DNA of 64,000 nt from Trichoplax sp. H2 (Eukaryota > Placozoa > Uniplacotomia > Trichoplacea): positions 124,001 through 188,000 of the forward strand of contig NOWV01000098.1 of NCBI GenBank assembly GCA_003344405.1, written 5' to 3'. How positions within the stretch are numbered: position 1 is the first letter of the stretch; each line of letters opens with the position of its first letter. Below are positions 40,701-54,030 of this stretch, piece after piece. Under the pieces are notes generated by a model. The model saw only the letters and a program-made list of their open reading frames with translations, was not told where the DNA came from and ran no database searches. The position numbers and the translations under genes are program-made.

Positions 40701-43700
40701 TTGAAGGGACAATTCTATATCAAACGTAGGAAATGAATGATAACGGGAGAAAATGGTATTGAATCTATTTAAACTAGTTTACGATAATGATTGACGACTA
40801 CGATTAGTCCCATATTGAGCTTTTTAGGCTCTAGTCGAATACTCGTAAGTTGGCCTTGTTTTAGTAATAAGATTAAATTAAAAATCCATCGGCTACGTTT
40901 TAATGGAATAATCTTCCAAGCCTATTTAAATTGATATTAGCTGATGATAAATTGAACTGGTAACATTAAATAATTGTTCATTCATTTTGCCAACTCTGGT
41001 TTCCTAGCCTATTCAAATGGATAGTGATGATAGTAAATTAAACTGGTAAAATTGACAGTTGCTCATTCTCCTTGGCTATTCTTGTTTCTAAGCCTATTCA
41101 AGTAGACATTAGATGATGGTAAATTGAGCTGATGATATTAGCAATTATTCATCCATTTTGCCAACTTTGGTTTCTAAGCCTATTCAAATGGATATTGATG
41201 ATAGTAAATTGAGCTAGTAAAATTGGCAATCGCTAATCCTCTATGCCAACTCTTGTTTCTAAGCCTATTCATTTAGATATTGATCATGGTAAATTGAACT
41301 GATAAAATAGGCAATTGCTCATCCTCTTTGCCAACTCTTGTTTCTAAGCCTATTCAAGAAGATATTGACGATGGTAAATTGAATAGGTAAAATTAGTAAT
41401 TGCTCATCCATTTTACTAGCTCTTATTTCGAAGTCTATTCAAGGGGATATTGATAATGGTGAATTGAATAGACGAGATTAACATTTGTCATCTTGCTCAT
41501 CAATATACCTAGCTATATATGCATAGACTTTTTATCCATGGATAAAAGAATTCATTTCGACATAGGGAATAAACACAGACTATGACATTGACTGATATCA
41601 TCAGTCGAACAAAAACCGCATGATATCATGAATGGAAGAATAAATTCGATTACACGTTAAACGAATCGATTTTCAACTATTTAAAAAGCTCCTTTCAACC
41701 ATTAGGAGTTTATAGAGGATTAAAATGGATGAAAAAATAAACGAATATGGCGTTATTGTCTTATTGAGTTTTAGGCAGGATAAAAAATAATCAACATAGA
41801 CGCTAATTAAGACATACCGGAATTTTTACTCTATTTTATCCTAAGCTAATTATCCCTTAGAATGAAAATTTAAATGATAATGGCCATAATAAGTAGAAAT
41901 GGATGTTATGAAATAAGTTCTTGTGAAAGAAATTAAAGAGGAGAAAGACAGTAGTAAAATCTTGATTTCTTAATACATTGCATAGAGTAATAAACGAATT
42001 GATTTTCAAGCGATTGATGATGGCAGTCATAATAATCACGAATAGAGCCTGTAGACAGTTTAAAACTCAGATTTTCTTTCATGCTTTAATGTTAGAACTA
42101 CTCTAGATAGCACTATTGGCTATGGCTAGACGACAAGTGGGAAAACAATTAAGTCAAATAAGAATGAATATCACAGCAAGAGTTTTGTCCCACTCTTTTA
42201 AAAATTCATTAAAATAATTACCACTATCTGATATGGTTAATTGTACTTGTCTGGCCGGGATAATGCAGAGTCTGGATTCTCTACTTGTTATTGACAGTTC
42301 AATAAAACAATACTCTAGCTACCAATAGAATATATCGTATATTATCGTTGAAATGAAAAATGCAATGTCCAACCATTCCATCCTAGCTAGAGATCATTCT
42401 TAATAGATTTCTTGACGAGCTCTATCGTAGGTTACTATTGCTATTCTGCTCCAGCAAAGGAAAGGATCCATTTTCTAGTACTAAAAAAAAGAATCCAATG
42501 GTACTGTAGAGCCTTTCTCTTTCATGGTAAAGATTTTGATCATGGACTATTCATGAAATTTTAGAATAGGGAAACATCAGGTAGTTCAGCAGGAATACAT
42601 ATTGATGTCAGTTGAAATGGATTATAGATACTAGCATAATAAATCCATGACAAAATATGATCTATCAAGATATTGATGAAGGTATAATGTGTTGGATAGA
42701 AAAAGAGAATGGATTATGAATATTCAAATAAACTGCTGCTGGTGAGATTAGATGTAGAAAATCATCAACTTTCCCTAGTTCACAGTAATAAATGACCATA
42801 TTAGAATAGATTGAACAGTTATAGTATAGCTTTAACTATAGCTATTGGTAGACTATTATGGTGTCAGTAATGGTTTAAAGAATGGACCGGAAATATTTAA
42901 ACAAATTCAAGTTGGTGAGTTTGGGTGTAGAAAAGCATCTGCTTTCCATAGTTAAAAGCAATAAATGACCGTGTCGGAATAACTATTGGTGGACTATTCA
43001 GGTATCCATAACTGGCTTAAAGAATGGATTGGAAATATTGAAACAAATTCAAGTTGGTGAGATTGGATGTAGAAAGATATCAACTTCCCATAGTTAACAG
43101 TAATAAATGACTATGTTAGAATGGATTTGACCGCTACAGTATTGCATTATTTGGTAGACTATTCAGAAATCAATAGTGGTAGAACGTAGAGAGAGCAATG
43201 GAAAAGGAAAAATGGATCAGAAATGTTCAAATAACGACTGTTCGTGAGATTTAATATGAACGAGGAAAGTGCCTGTCGTTCAAAATAGTAAGATGACCAT
43301 GTTGCCATGGATTTAGCAACTGCTTGTTATTTACCCTAATGATATCTGAGATATAGAATATGGAGATAGAGGAGATGACGGCATAATGAACTTGAAAGAG
43401 TGATCAAGAAGATCAATTAATCAGGAATATTTCTTTACCAAAAACTGGAGGAAGATTTATTGGAAGAATTCTCATTCGAGTTTAATGTAATTCGTTCAAA
43501 CAACTGGTGTTTTCTAATTAATTATTTACAAATAGGGTTTAAAAATCTAATCATGTTATTAACTTATTCGATACAATAAAAGATTAATTAATCTATTTGG
43601 GTTGAATGATAACCAACAGTCTTCATGATGATCATAAGGGCTATCAAAATCTCATCGGTTAACAGTCTAGTTTACGCCAATCTCCATGGATATTCTTGAC

Positions 43701-46700
43701 TTAATTTAATATCAGTATGATGATTCATTGCAAGATTATGATGCCACATTACTTTTCAAACACGCTTCTTAATGGAATATACCTTGATTAATAAAAGCTC
43801 TTGTAAGCATTTGATAAACACGAGTATAATGACAATGATTAATTCTATTTGCATATAAATGGGTTAATTTCAAATTTTTTAGCTAGCATGCAGCAGGTTA
43901 AAATTTATTTGAAATACCTTGACAGCATTGATCTTCGAGGATAAAATGATCGATTAATCTTTGCAAGTTAGGTAGCATGAGGGAATTGGGTGAATATAGT
44001 TTCATCTTCAATTCACTGAACTTGTATCAAGTATACGGATAACTTTTCAATTTTTATGTTATTCAATCACACGTTAAAATGACTTTTAATGGCCTTGATA
44101 GGAGTTTCTATTGGATAACTTTTCAGTTTTCATGCTATCCTATCACGAGTATAAATGACTTTTAATGAGCTTGATAGGAGTTCTATTGAATAACGTTTCA
44201 ATTTTCATGTTATCTTATCACGGGTTAAAATAACTTTTAATGACCTTGGTAGGAGTTTCTATTACGAGAAAATATCTTTCTATAGGACAAATCTTAAAAA
44301 ATGACAAAATTGTTCATCATAATGAACGAGTTTACTCTACTGGGATGCAGTTGAGAATATACCGTATTATATTCGAGGATGAAATGATGAATACATTTTG
44401 GAATCAATTTCTATTCGTGTAAATTAGTTATACCAAACTGATTCAATCAAAGCAGCCATTACTCGGATTTGGCTTCCTTATTTTAAAATGGTGCCTTAAC
44501 CAGATAGCTCTGTAGATGGAATCAAGTCTTTCTCAAAGACTGAAATCAAGGATAAATTTGTAGTATCCACTTGAATTAGTTAGAAAAATTTGAATGCTGT
44601 TGATGCTATTTTCATTTTACGTAAATGATGCTACGCTTGAGTGAATTTAGGACCCATAGAATTGTCTATGGATAGAAAGGATGATATCAAAATCAGTTAC
44701 AATTTTGACGCTAGGTTGTACCTGAATAATGCGTTGTTGTATGCAAATGGTTTAGATTTAGATCCTATCAATTTAACATTAATATTATCGATAATTACTC
44801 CATCAATTGATGATCAATAAGGAAGTGAGGAACCGTAATCAGCATCTATCATCATAAAATGATATGCTTAGGACAGGGGAAAATTTTTCAAAGCCATGAA
44901 CGAAATCCCTATTAGAAGCAAATTTGAAGCCTTCAAATTTTTATAAGGCTTTCTGCTATTATAATTATTGATGCACTATTTAATCGAAAATAGAATGATT
45001 AATCTATTGATATTAGTATTACTTTATAGTTGAAACGATTTAATTATAATGGCGGTAGTACCTACCACTCTATTCGTTTCAAGAGCATTATTTTGATGGG
45101 GAAAAATTTAATTTGCTGGCCTTCACTATGATCATTTGGCCTCGTGTATTTGAATCCTATCCATCATTGATCATTTCTACAGTATATTAATTTAACGTTA
45201 TCTTTTAATCAAGAGAATTATCCTATTTATATGTGAATACATGGAATTAATTTAATGTTATATTTACAATGCCTAACGATACTCTATACTATCCTGAAGA
45301 GTTATTAACCTAATATTCATTTTTACATTTGCTAGTCTGCAAGTCTTGTATTGTTAAGCATCTAGAAGATAGCAATAATTGCCCAAAATGCGATAATGTC
45401 GTCCATCAAAGCCATCCATTACAATATATCAGGTAAGAGATATTCAAGGACGATTCTTCGATGTTTATTTTCAAATCAGCATAATTTTCTTTTATAATCA
45501 GGTAGGTTATTGTTTAGTTCAATTTATTCAGAGGTAGTCTAAGTTGAGCGACAACCCATTAGTTCCGTCATTATTGTTTTAAAATCAATTGAAATTGACA
45601 ATATATCATGTTTTTCTATCACAAAGAAAGGCCTACTTTCGAAGTTAGTTATCATAGATCAGTCATTTTCTTGCCTTACGCTATGGGTGATTTTCTACTT
45701 TTTAATCTTTTATATCCATAAAATAACTATGAATGACTGCCTAGGTGCATAAACTATCCATCTACTTTTATAGTTCTACTAAAGAATTTCCCTTTTATCC
45801 GTCAGTGTTTAAAAGACGAGTGTAGAAATGAATTCGATCATTTATATTATACTCGTCTATATCGAACATAAAAATAACTGTCAATGACTGCCTAGGTATA
45901 TAGACTGTCTATCTACTTTTCCCTTGCTATTGAAGAATTTCCCTTTTATCCATCAATGTTTAAAAGGCGATTATAGCAATGAATGCAATCATTCCTACTG
46001 TCCTCGTCTATATTGGCTATAAATATATCTGACAATGATTCATTTCTACATACTTCACTAATCTATAATTTACAGTATATTGGCCATAAAAATAACTAGC
46101 AATGACTGTCTAAGTTGCATAGACTATCCGGCCACTTTTACATTAATGCAAAAGAACTTTCCTTTTATCCGTCAATGCTTGAAAGGCGAGTATAGAAATG
46201 AATTCAATCATTCCTACTATATTCGTCTATATTGGCCATAAATATAACTGTCAATGATTACTCGGATGAATGGAGTGTTTGTCTAGTTTTACTAAAGAAT
46301 TTCTCCTCTGTCTGCAAAGCTTGAATACAGGAGCGTATAAATAACTCTAAATAGCTACTTAGATACATGAAACATCCATTTTGGTTTTACTGAAGAATTT
46401 CTCATTTATCCGTAAATGCTTGAGAGTGGAATGTATCAATCGAGCTATTTCTACTGTGCTAGTCTAAATGGCCAAATGAATAGAGTACCTGTTCAGAGTT
46501 ACTCAAGAATTCCCCCTCTGTCCGTAAATGCTTGAATATCGGAATATGTAAATGGATTAAATCATTTCTACTGTACTCTTAAGAACATATTAACTAGAAC
46601 TCTAAACCACTACCGGCACCGCACGGAATAGCGCGCCCATTTAGTTTTACTAAAGAATTTCTCTTCTATTCGTAAATGTTTGAAAGTAGAATGTATAAAT

Positions 46701-49700
46701 CAAACCATTTCCATTGTGCTGACCTAAATGGCTGGATGAATAAAATGCCTGTTAAGTGTTCGTCAAAATCCCCTGTCCGTAAATGCTTGCATTCGGAATG
46801 TATAAAATTGATTAAATCATTATTACTGTAATCTTATATGTTGGCCATAACTCCAAGCTACTACAGGTACCGGAGTAAATAGAACTGCAATCTACAGTAG
46901 TTTGCCTAATTGAAGAATTTCCCTCTATCTATAAATACTTAAATAGATAAGTGCATAAATTGACCGGTAATATTGTAAATTTTGCATGCCATCGTTTCTG
47001 TATTGGCAATAAAATAACTTTAGATTACCATCTGAGTGAATAGTATCCCTCTGCTTTTATTGAAAATTCTTCATTTTATAAATGAATGCTTAAATAGTTG
47101 ACCGAAAAATAGCTCTAAATTACTACCCGAGTATATCGAGAATATCGAGTATCTCATTTAATTTTATCGTTATTGAAAAAAGTTCTTTTTGTATCAGTAA
47201 ATGCTTGAATTAATATATAACATAGGTTACTATATATCAAAGACATTCTTTCCATTATATACGAGTAGATTGGCTATAGAATAACTCTAAATTACTACCT
47301 GAGGGCATAGAGGATATTGAGTATCCATCGAATTTTATGTTTTATTGAGAAATTTCTCTTCAATCTGTAACACTTAAATAGATCAATTTACGGGTAAATC
47401 ATGATAACTTTAAATGCCATCTGTTCCTATACGTGCATTAGCCATGTTGTCTTTTATCCCTCTTGTTAGGATAGTTTTTCAAATGTTATGACGAGATTTA
47501 ATCATTAGTATACCATGATCTGTTCCAATAAATTGGAATGATTCGATTGATCTTCCTACACAACATCCATCTTTCATCGTATATCATCACCACAGGATAC
47601 AGCTAGTTACGCCAGTTATTCAATGTTACTTAGACTATTGTTCATTCTTAGGGTTATATGATGAATACTCACCAGTAGTCCTATTGTCGACAATCAAGAG
47701 ACTAATTTAATTTGTTGACATTGCAGATCAGTTATTTCTATTGATACTGATGATAAAATATTAATCATCGATTGTATAATAAAATAGGATAAAATGATAG
47801 GAGACAATTTTTGATTTCATCATCGCTGCTAATCGATCCAATAATGATTCTACACTACATAGAGTTTATTAATTCTATTAATTAGATATGTTATCTTAGC
47901 CGTTTAAAGGTAAACTCCACGAAGGACACATTTCGATTTTCTTTGTTACTCTTTCACCTCCATCCACATTTAGTAAATCGATTACAAGTTCTCTTGCAGT
48001 CAGCACTGCGCTATAAATCCTATCGATTACCATTTTGTAGCACTGGAAACGAATAGTGCAGATAGTTTAAAATAGACAGTATAGCTTATGAATGAAGTAG
48101 TAACTGTTAAAGGATTCCGATGAGATAGGATAAAACTTAGGATCGAATAGTTTTTACTTTCATGACCTTTAACGGTTCGACTACAGTACGCAGATGACGT
48201 AGATGAAATATTACTTGTCTACCAATACTGTCGCCTTAATGCTCAATAGAGTTTATGTAATATTATACTACAACATCTTCTGGTTTGAGTTATATTAATT
48301 GATTGTAGTCATTATTACCGTTCTAGTTGGTTTGATTTTAATAACATATATGTTACATAAACATATTCCTCCTTGCTTGTTATCTCTATGCTTTCAACTA
48401 TACAATTGATTAGAAGAGTATCCAATTCTGCTATCAACTTAAAAAAGTGATATTATCATGGCGTATTGATGTTGCTCTTGACATAAAAGGAATAAATAGT
48501 AAAATTTCATCATTTTTACGCTGTCGTCTAATATCTTACTCTTTCATACAAAAACATTCTTATGCGACTATATCGTCGAGTGCTGATAACTCGATCTAAC
48601 CGATAAGATATATCACTCAACAGTTTAATTACGGAAACTGCATACCGCATTGAATCCGATTAATTATGGTGGTATTGAAAGTTTTATTAGGACGGATACA
48701 TTCTGTTTGATCTCAAATAGATCATAAAATATTGCTTCTAAATTGTGTTTATCTACTTGAGTTTTATGGATAAGGCGAATTTAAAAACATCAACCGAATA
48801 AAGCACTGGTAAATCCGATTTCAATTATGATCTAACTATGAAAAATCTGTCAACAACGTTATCTTATTCTTTTTGATCATATGTAGGCTATAAGCTATAG
48901 GTTCTAAATTGTGCTTATCCATTGAACTACATAGATCAGATGATTTTAAATAAATTAATTTGAAGAATTGCTAGTAAATTTGATCTCACGACCTAATATT
49001 GAGAAATTCTACTGACAACGTAATATTATTCTATTTGATGATAAATAGACTGTTAAACTATTTCTTCTATTTTGAACTCATCTATTCAAATTTCATGGAG
49101 TAATTTTCAGATATGATTAACGGGAAATAACTAAGTCTTCCTGTTCATTTTAGCTACGATCGAACTATGCAAGATTTAGTTTATAAATTGGTTCCTGGAT
49201 TGCAAGAACGTAAGTTCTATTGTTTCAATTAAATCAATTAACAATTGCTTTATCTATTCTTAAATAATTAGCATACATCAAACTATTGTTGTAAGTATCA
49301 GGCGGTTCTTGAAACAATAGAAAGTAAACAAATGATGAATAGATTAAGCAAATAAAAATAATTACTCCTTGCCAATATGGATCGCTTTATATGCTTTGGT
49401 TTTTTAATTCTTTATTTTTCCCCTAAAGGGAGTGTTTACAACATTCCAACAAGACTTTCAATCGTTGCGATTAAAAATCAGCTAGATAGTATCAGTTTTT
49501 AGAGTTAGTTGATAAATTAATATCATGCGTGTCTCTAGTACAATTTTTAATTTGATAGTGGATTGAGTTATGAATAGATCATAGTGCTATAGCATAATCT
49601 TCGCAAGATTTATAGTTGATAATCTATTTAACTTGCTTTAGTTCTTTTTTATCTTTATTGAAAGGCAAATAATAGCTATTTGTTTTACGCCTATTGATAC

Positions 49701-51901
49701 ATTGACTAACGAAGAAAAATTTTAATACTATTGAATGTATATTATACTGTATCTTCATATTTTTACTCCTAATTCAACGGTTGTTGTTTGCATCTATCTG
49801 AAATTAACGGTGAATCTAGTCATCGATGGTGGAGAATAGCAAATATACTATACCGTAATTATTACTACTCAATAGGAGCTATGACAATAGTTTTCAATTG
49901 AAAGCCGTTGAAATAAGAAAGCAGTTTTAGTTTTTAAAGTTATTCTATTACGAGAACCTTTTTTAGTATAGCGATCATAGTAAAACCATTATGTAGTTTT
50001 AATAAAACTAAGCATAGAGAGCTAAATTGATCTTATCCTTGCGTAGGCTATGATGGCTGCTACAATTTTATTAATCTCTCTAATATTTTTTGGTTTTCGT
50101 TACAGTAACGTCTACTTACCATTTGTTCTTAAACTAATAATGATGATAAAAGATACAGACTATACAGTTTATAAAGTATCATTACCTTTTTTTAAATAGA
50201 TTTATACAGTAACCAGTATAGGCATATGTTATGTCAACACTAAATAGACAAGATATATATTGATGTCAGCTACGACCAATATCATCTTTTTATTTTCATT
50301 TTCTATATTGAATTGGACTATTGTAAATAGATTACGTTAAATTTAGAACTAATAATAATATACAGTAAGATCGATCAAGCTGATTTATGATAATGTATGT
50401 TCAGCACATAAATTACGTATTTAATTAATACTGCTAATTTTTGGAAAAATTTCTTCATAAAATTGAACATTTAACGTTATTTGGTTTATGATAGACAGTA
50501 CTAACTGAAATTTAGTATGATTTAAACTATAAATTTAAAATACTTTATATAAGACTTCCATTTAGCCCAATTTTATTGCTATATAATTTAATAATTCTCG
50601 GCGTACAATGATATTAGCAGGCTTTATAATTTGGAACTGAAAAATTAAAAAATTAATAATAATACCAATTCATATGCTTATCATATTAGATATATTATTG
50701 GGGTACTTAACCATAAATTAAATGAATCATAGATGAGCGATGTACTATAATAGTAAAATATAATTAGTAAGTTATAAATTTAAATATAGCCGGTATTAAT
50801 CTGGAGATATTGCTAATGTAGGAGAATTAGAGACAGAGCGAGAGTTCTATGAATCAAGAGGGTTAAGATGGCCTAAAAAGCGATTAAGCGGTAAGAATTG
50901 ATCAAACTTAATTTTGATTTGTTTAATCACTCTTTTGACTAGTGCATCGTAACGTTGAATATAATTACTATTTACTTTGATTTAATTAGATTCTGAGAAT
51001 GAAAATTCACCTGCCAAAAAGAATAAATCCGCTAATTCATATTCTAATGATGCATGCGATTATCATCGAGCTGATGAACAAATTGCTATTATTCTGGAAT
51101 GCAAAAAGTAAGCCTTTTGTACACTGCAATCATGTAATGCCTCGACTATCGATTTTTAAGATAACCTTCTAATTTTTATTGTCTTTATCTGTAATTATTG
51201 ATTACTTGCTTGAAAATGGATTAAAGATCAAATGGTTACAATCTTGATGTAAGTAATAGTCGACTTATCATATCGTATTTAGATACCTATAGTACTTTCC
51301 GATATCACGGTAAAGATTGATTGTGTACTTCAATATTTATTAAAGCTTTAAAAATTCTATTATATTTTTTTAGCAATTGCATCGAAAATTTTTACTTTGT
51401 TCCGTGCAAGCAACAGTAATGCATTTAAAAAAGTTTGTAGCTAAAAAGTTACAAATTAGCAAGCCTTACGAGGTAAATTTACGGATGATTATAGTAATGC
51501 TTTCACAGAATATCATAAAATATTAAATCAATTTTCTCACTACATCGAATTTAAAAAAAATAGTTGGAGATTCTATGCAATGACGAAATATTAGGTAAAG
51601 ATCATACATTGAAATTTATATGCCTAACAAGATGGCGAAATAAGGTATAGAAGAAGTTATTAATGTTATTAGATTTATATATTTTTAAGCCTCAGGGGGT
51701 AAATTACATCATATTACGATTCGTATTTATCCTTACTATTGCCTATAGTATAACTGATAATATTATTTTAAGCGTAGCTTATAACCGTTTATTATATCCA
51801 TAAACAAATTTTTTTAATCTGTTTTTCTACAAATTGTTATCAATAAATAGGAGACTCCGCTAGTACTACATTATCAGCCTCGAGAAAATTATGATGATTA
51901 A
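37721..51901 (+). CDS. PCGF3: Polycomb group RING finger protein 3 (PCGF3/5 type, paralog B)
   Basis: A PRC1 subunit of the PCGF3/5 class, nuclear, partner of RING1. Exons: 37721-37826, 45336-45432, 49154-49209, 50822-50890, 50990-51107, 51227-51248, 51374-51472, 51564-51644 and 51851-51901 (TAA). All phases agree and give 232 aa; human PCGF3 has 242 from memory. The RING (about residues 13-55) has every zinc ligand: CLTCSLC, ECLHTFCKSC, NCPKC. Then come HQSHPLQYI and [18 protein letters not shown], both PCGF3-like. The linker is charged. The RAWUL domain reads [45 protein letters not shown] and PLVLHYQP. The 22-nt exon 6 is inferred from phase alone. Intron 1 is 7.5 kb and intron 2 is 3.7 kb; both hold tandem arrays, unlike the compact paralog at 10-12 kb. 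The ATG at 37690 is out of frame and was rejected. Confidence 0.93.
40915..41480. repeat. ~85-bp tandem array in PCGF3 intron 1
   Basis: About seven diverged copies of a unit marked by AAGCCTATTCAA, then GATATTGATGATGGTAAATTG and CTCATCC...TTTGCCAACTC. Landmarks lie near 40918, 41005, 41091, 41176, 41261, 41346 and 41431, so the period is close to 85 bp throughout. Confidence 0.88.
42730..43260. repeat. ~145-175-bp tandem array in PCGF3 intron 1
   Basis: Three to four copies of a unit containing GGTGAGATTGGATGTAGAAA, CATAGTTAACAGTAATAAATGAC and GGTAGACTATTCAG. The GTGAGATT landmarks sit near 42740, 42914 and 43057, with a last eroded copy near 43240. Unit length varies through indels. Confidence 0.82.
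44030..44265. repeat. ~77-bp tandem array (3 copies) in PCGF3 intron 1
   Basis: Three head-to-tail copies of TAACTTTTCAATTTTCATG...TATC-ATCACG-GTTAAAATGACTTTTAATGGCCTTGATAGGAGTTTCTAT, starting near 44037, 44114 and 44191. The copies are about 85-90% alike by eye. Confidence 0.88.
45690..47420. repeat. ~150-bp degenerate tandem array in PCGF3 intron 2
   Basis: About ten copies of a unit with ATAACT-TCAATGACTGCCTAGGTGCATAGACTATCCATCTACTTTTA, AAGAATTTCCCTTTTATCCGT and AATGCTTGAAA, followed by a GTAGAAATGAATTCAATCATT stretch. The first copies (45735, 45886, 46104, 46256) are about 151 bp or a multiple apart. Copies decay steadily to the right, and by 47.3 kb only the AATTTCTC...CTGTAA...CTTAAATAG words remain. 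Confidence 0.85.
48640..49150. repeat. ~165-bp array resembling decayed copies of PCGF3 exon 3
   Basis: Three units end just before exon 3. Landmark TTCTAAATTGTG-TTATC occurs at about 48740 and 48905, with a diverged form at about 49064. Part of each unit aligns with exon 3 and its flanks: ATGATCTAACTATGAAAAAT (near 48826) and CACGACCTAATATTGAGAAAT (near 48987) resemble the exon's ACGATCGAACTATGCAAGAT. After a gap of about 28 bases, AACGTTATCTTATTCTTTTTGA and AACGTAATATTATTCTATTTGA resemble the exon end and donor AACGTAAGTTCTATTG. The relics lack the middle of the exon and have lost the splice sites. Confidence 0.65.
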
Positions 51902-54030
51902 TATTGGTCTTATAGTCAACAGGATATGAATACGTTATATTGTAAATAAACGACAATTATTTTAAATTCTACAAATTTCTTGATATCTTGTAAAACAAAG
52001 AAGGTATCTTTCATAAGAATTCATGCTATCTAATAAATCTTTAAGTAATATTCCATGTATTTGCTAAATTATATAGACGAGATAATCTATAGTTCAATAA
52101 TACCGTACATAGTTTAAGTTATTGGTACTCAATTTATGCGTATATAGTATATATACGATGTTATTATACTAATATAGCGCACGGTAAACCAAAATTTTAA
52201 TGAATTTGTGATAACAGAATGGTAGGATATTAATTATATTTACTATGATGATTAAGTATACTCCTCCATAGTGTTATAATAGTCTTATGTTGTAGAATGA
52301 GTATAGACCTAAAAATTTATAGCAGGTAAAAATTTTTATATTTACAGCTTCATGTTACAACTCATAAGGAAATTGATATATCTTTTAGCATTATTTGAGG
52401 AAACATAAGCAGGTATACTCGTAACACTGATTCAACTATACATAACGATAGATATTAACTTAATATCGGTGCATCGTGAAATTATTCTATATACTGGCAC
52501 TCTGTGATAATTTTAATTAGTCAAACAAAATAAGCAATGGAGTTAATTATTATCAGATATCAAATCAGTACGACCATATACCTTTTGAAACCTTATTTTA
52601 AGTTAGCAGTGCAAATTTAAAAACAACAATTATTACTATTAAGCTATTAATTTAATTAATGTATAAAATTATTATTTCATTGACGTTTGGGTATCTACAA
52701 TCGTGTTCTGCTATCTTAGTATTTCATAAAATTGGATGTTATTATGCACATCAAGATAATATAAGTAATATGTTTATTATGACTACCGTAACATAGGCGG
52801 TGATTGATTGTATTCATATCACGATAAAACTGTTACAAGTAGGTTTGTCGTGATTTACTATGTTATTAATCGGTTGATAGATAATAAAAGAAAGATTAAC
52901 TAACTGGTCAGCGTTAAACACTTATGGATAAAAATGAATGAAATTTTAATAACCAAATATACTTTTAAACTTTAAACTTAAGCGAACCAGTTAAGGTAGC
53001 ATTATTGATACCGATGCTTCGAATAATCTGTGTCGCTAAAATTGTCATTAATGATGTTATACCATTTATTGCAAGAATGGATATATCGCAGCTGTTCTAT
53101 AGGAAGTATTTATCTGCTATGATTTAGTTTTGATAAATCTTCAAAGTTTATCTATGAAATATTTAGTCTACTTCGGAAACATTTGTTATGGTAGTTTTGA
53201 TTTACGAACGTTAAAGTACGCATATAATACTGTAAACATGCCATAACCTCAAGTTCTAGTAATAAGAATTTATAAGAGAAACTCATGCTGTAGTAGTGGT
53301 ATTGAAAATTTTCAATTTACTGTAGACCTTGTTGTTTATAATGCCTACGTCACGTAGTACTGAATTTATAGCACAATATCAACGCAGAATAATTCAGATA
53401 CTTCTTAACTAAATCGTAGCTTGTGAATTCTATAACACGTGCGATCTAATCTGAATTTCGGCGTTATTTCTCTACTTCCGCGAGAAAGATGTAGCTGATT
53501 ACAGTAGGCAAAAGTACCATGCAGGATTTGATATTTAATAAGTCAGTTATCAAAATTAAACATTTTTAAATTATAAAATATAAATGTGAATCAGGACTGC
53601 TAAAGTGTTGTTAGTATGGATACTACAGTAGATAAAAATGATGAACTTTACTGTTTCTTTCATTTAATCGTTACACTCATAATTTAACGGTAGTTTGCGA
53701 TGAGCATCGATATTTTGACAACTCCAGTAAGTAGTAGATAGCAACAGAACTTGCACATATGGATTTTTGTTTTTATATTAATATTGGAATGTTACAGGAC
53801 TATTAGCGGATAGAGTCGGTAAACGAAAACATGGTTACAATATACAACACATAATAACATGTATAACAAATAAATCCAAAAGGAGTAGAGTAAAAGTTTT
53901 ACTCAGAGAAACTACTTTAGTTGTTAGTATGTAGATTATATCGTAGTTAGTACAAGTACATGATACGATAACATTCAGTTAAATGTATCCATTTTTGGCA
54001 ATTTTACAGGCAAATATACATCATAGAAAC
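51902..54030. other. Intergenic region, PCGF3 to SNRNP27 (convergent)
   Basis: Very AT-rich. An AATAAA lies about 45 bp after the PCGF3 stop and could serve as its poly(A) signal. I see no open frame of note and no recognisable RNA or tandem repeat. Confidence 0.5.

Noticed and set aside
40915-49150. Regular repeat arrays considered as CRISPR
   Set aside because: Units are head-to-tail minisatellites with diverged full-length copies, not short identical repeats with unique spacers, and the genome is eukaryotic.
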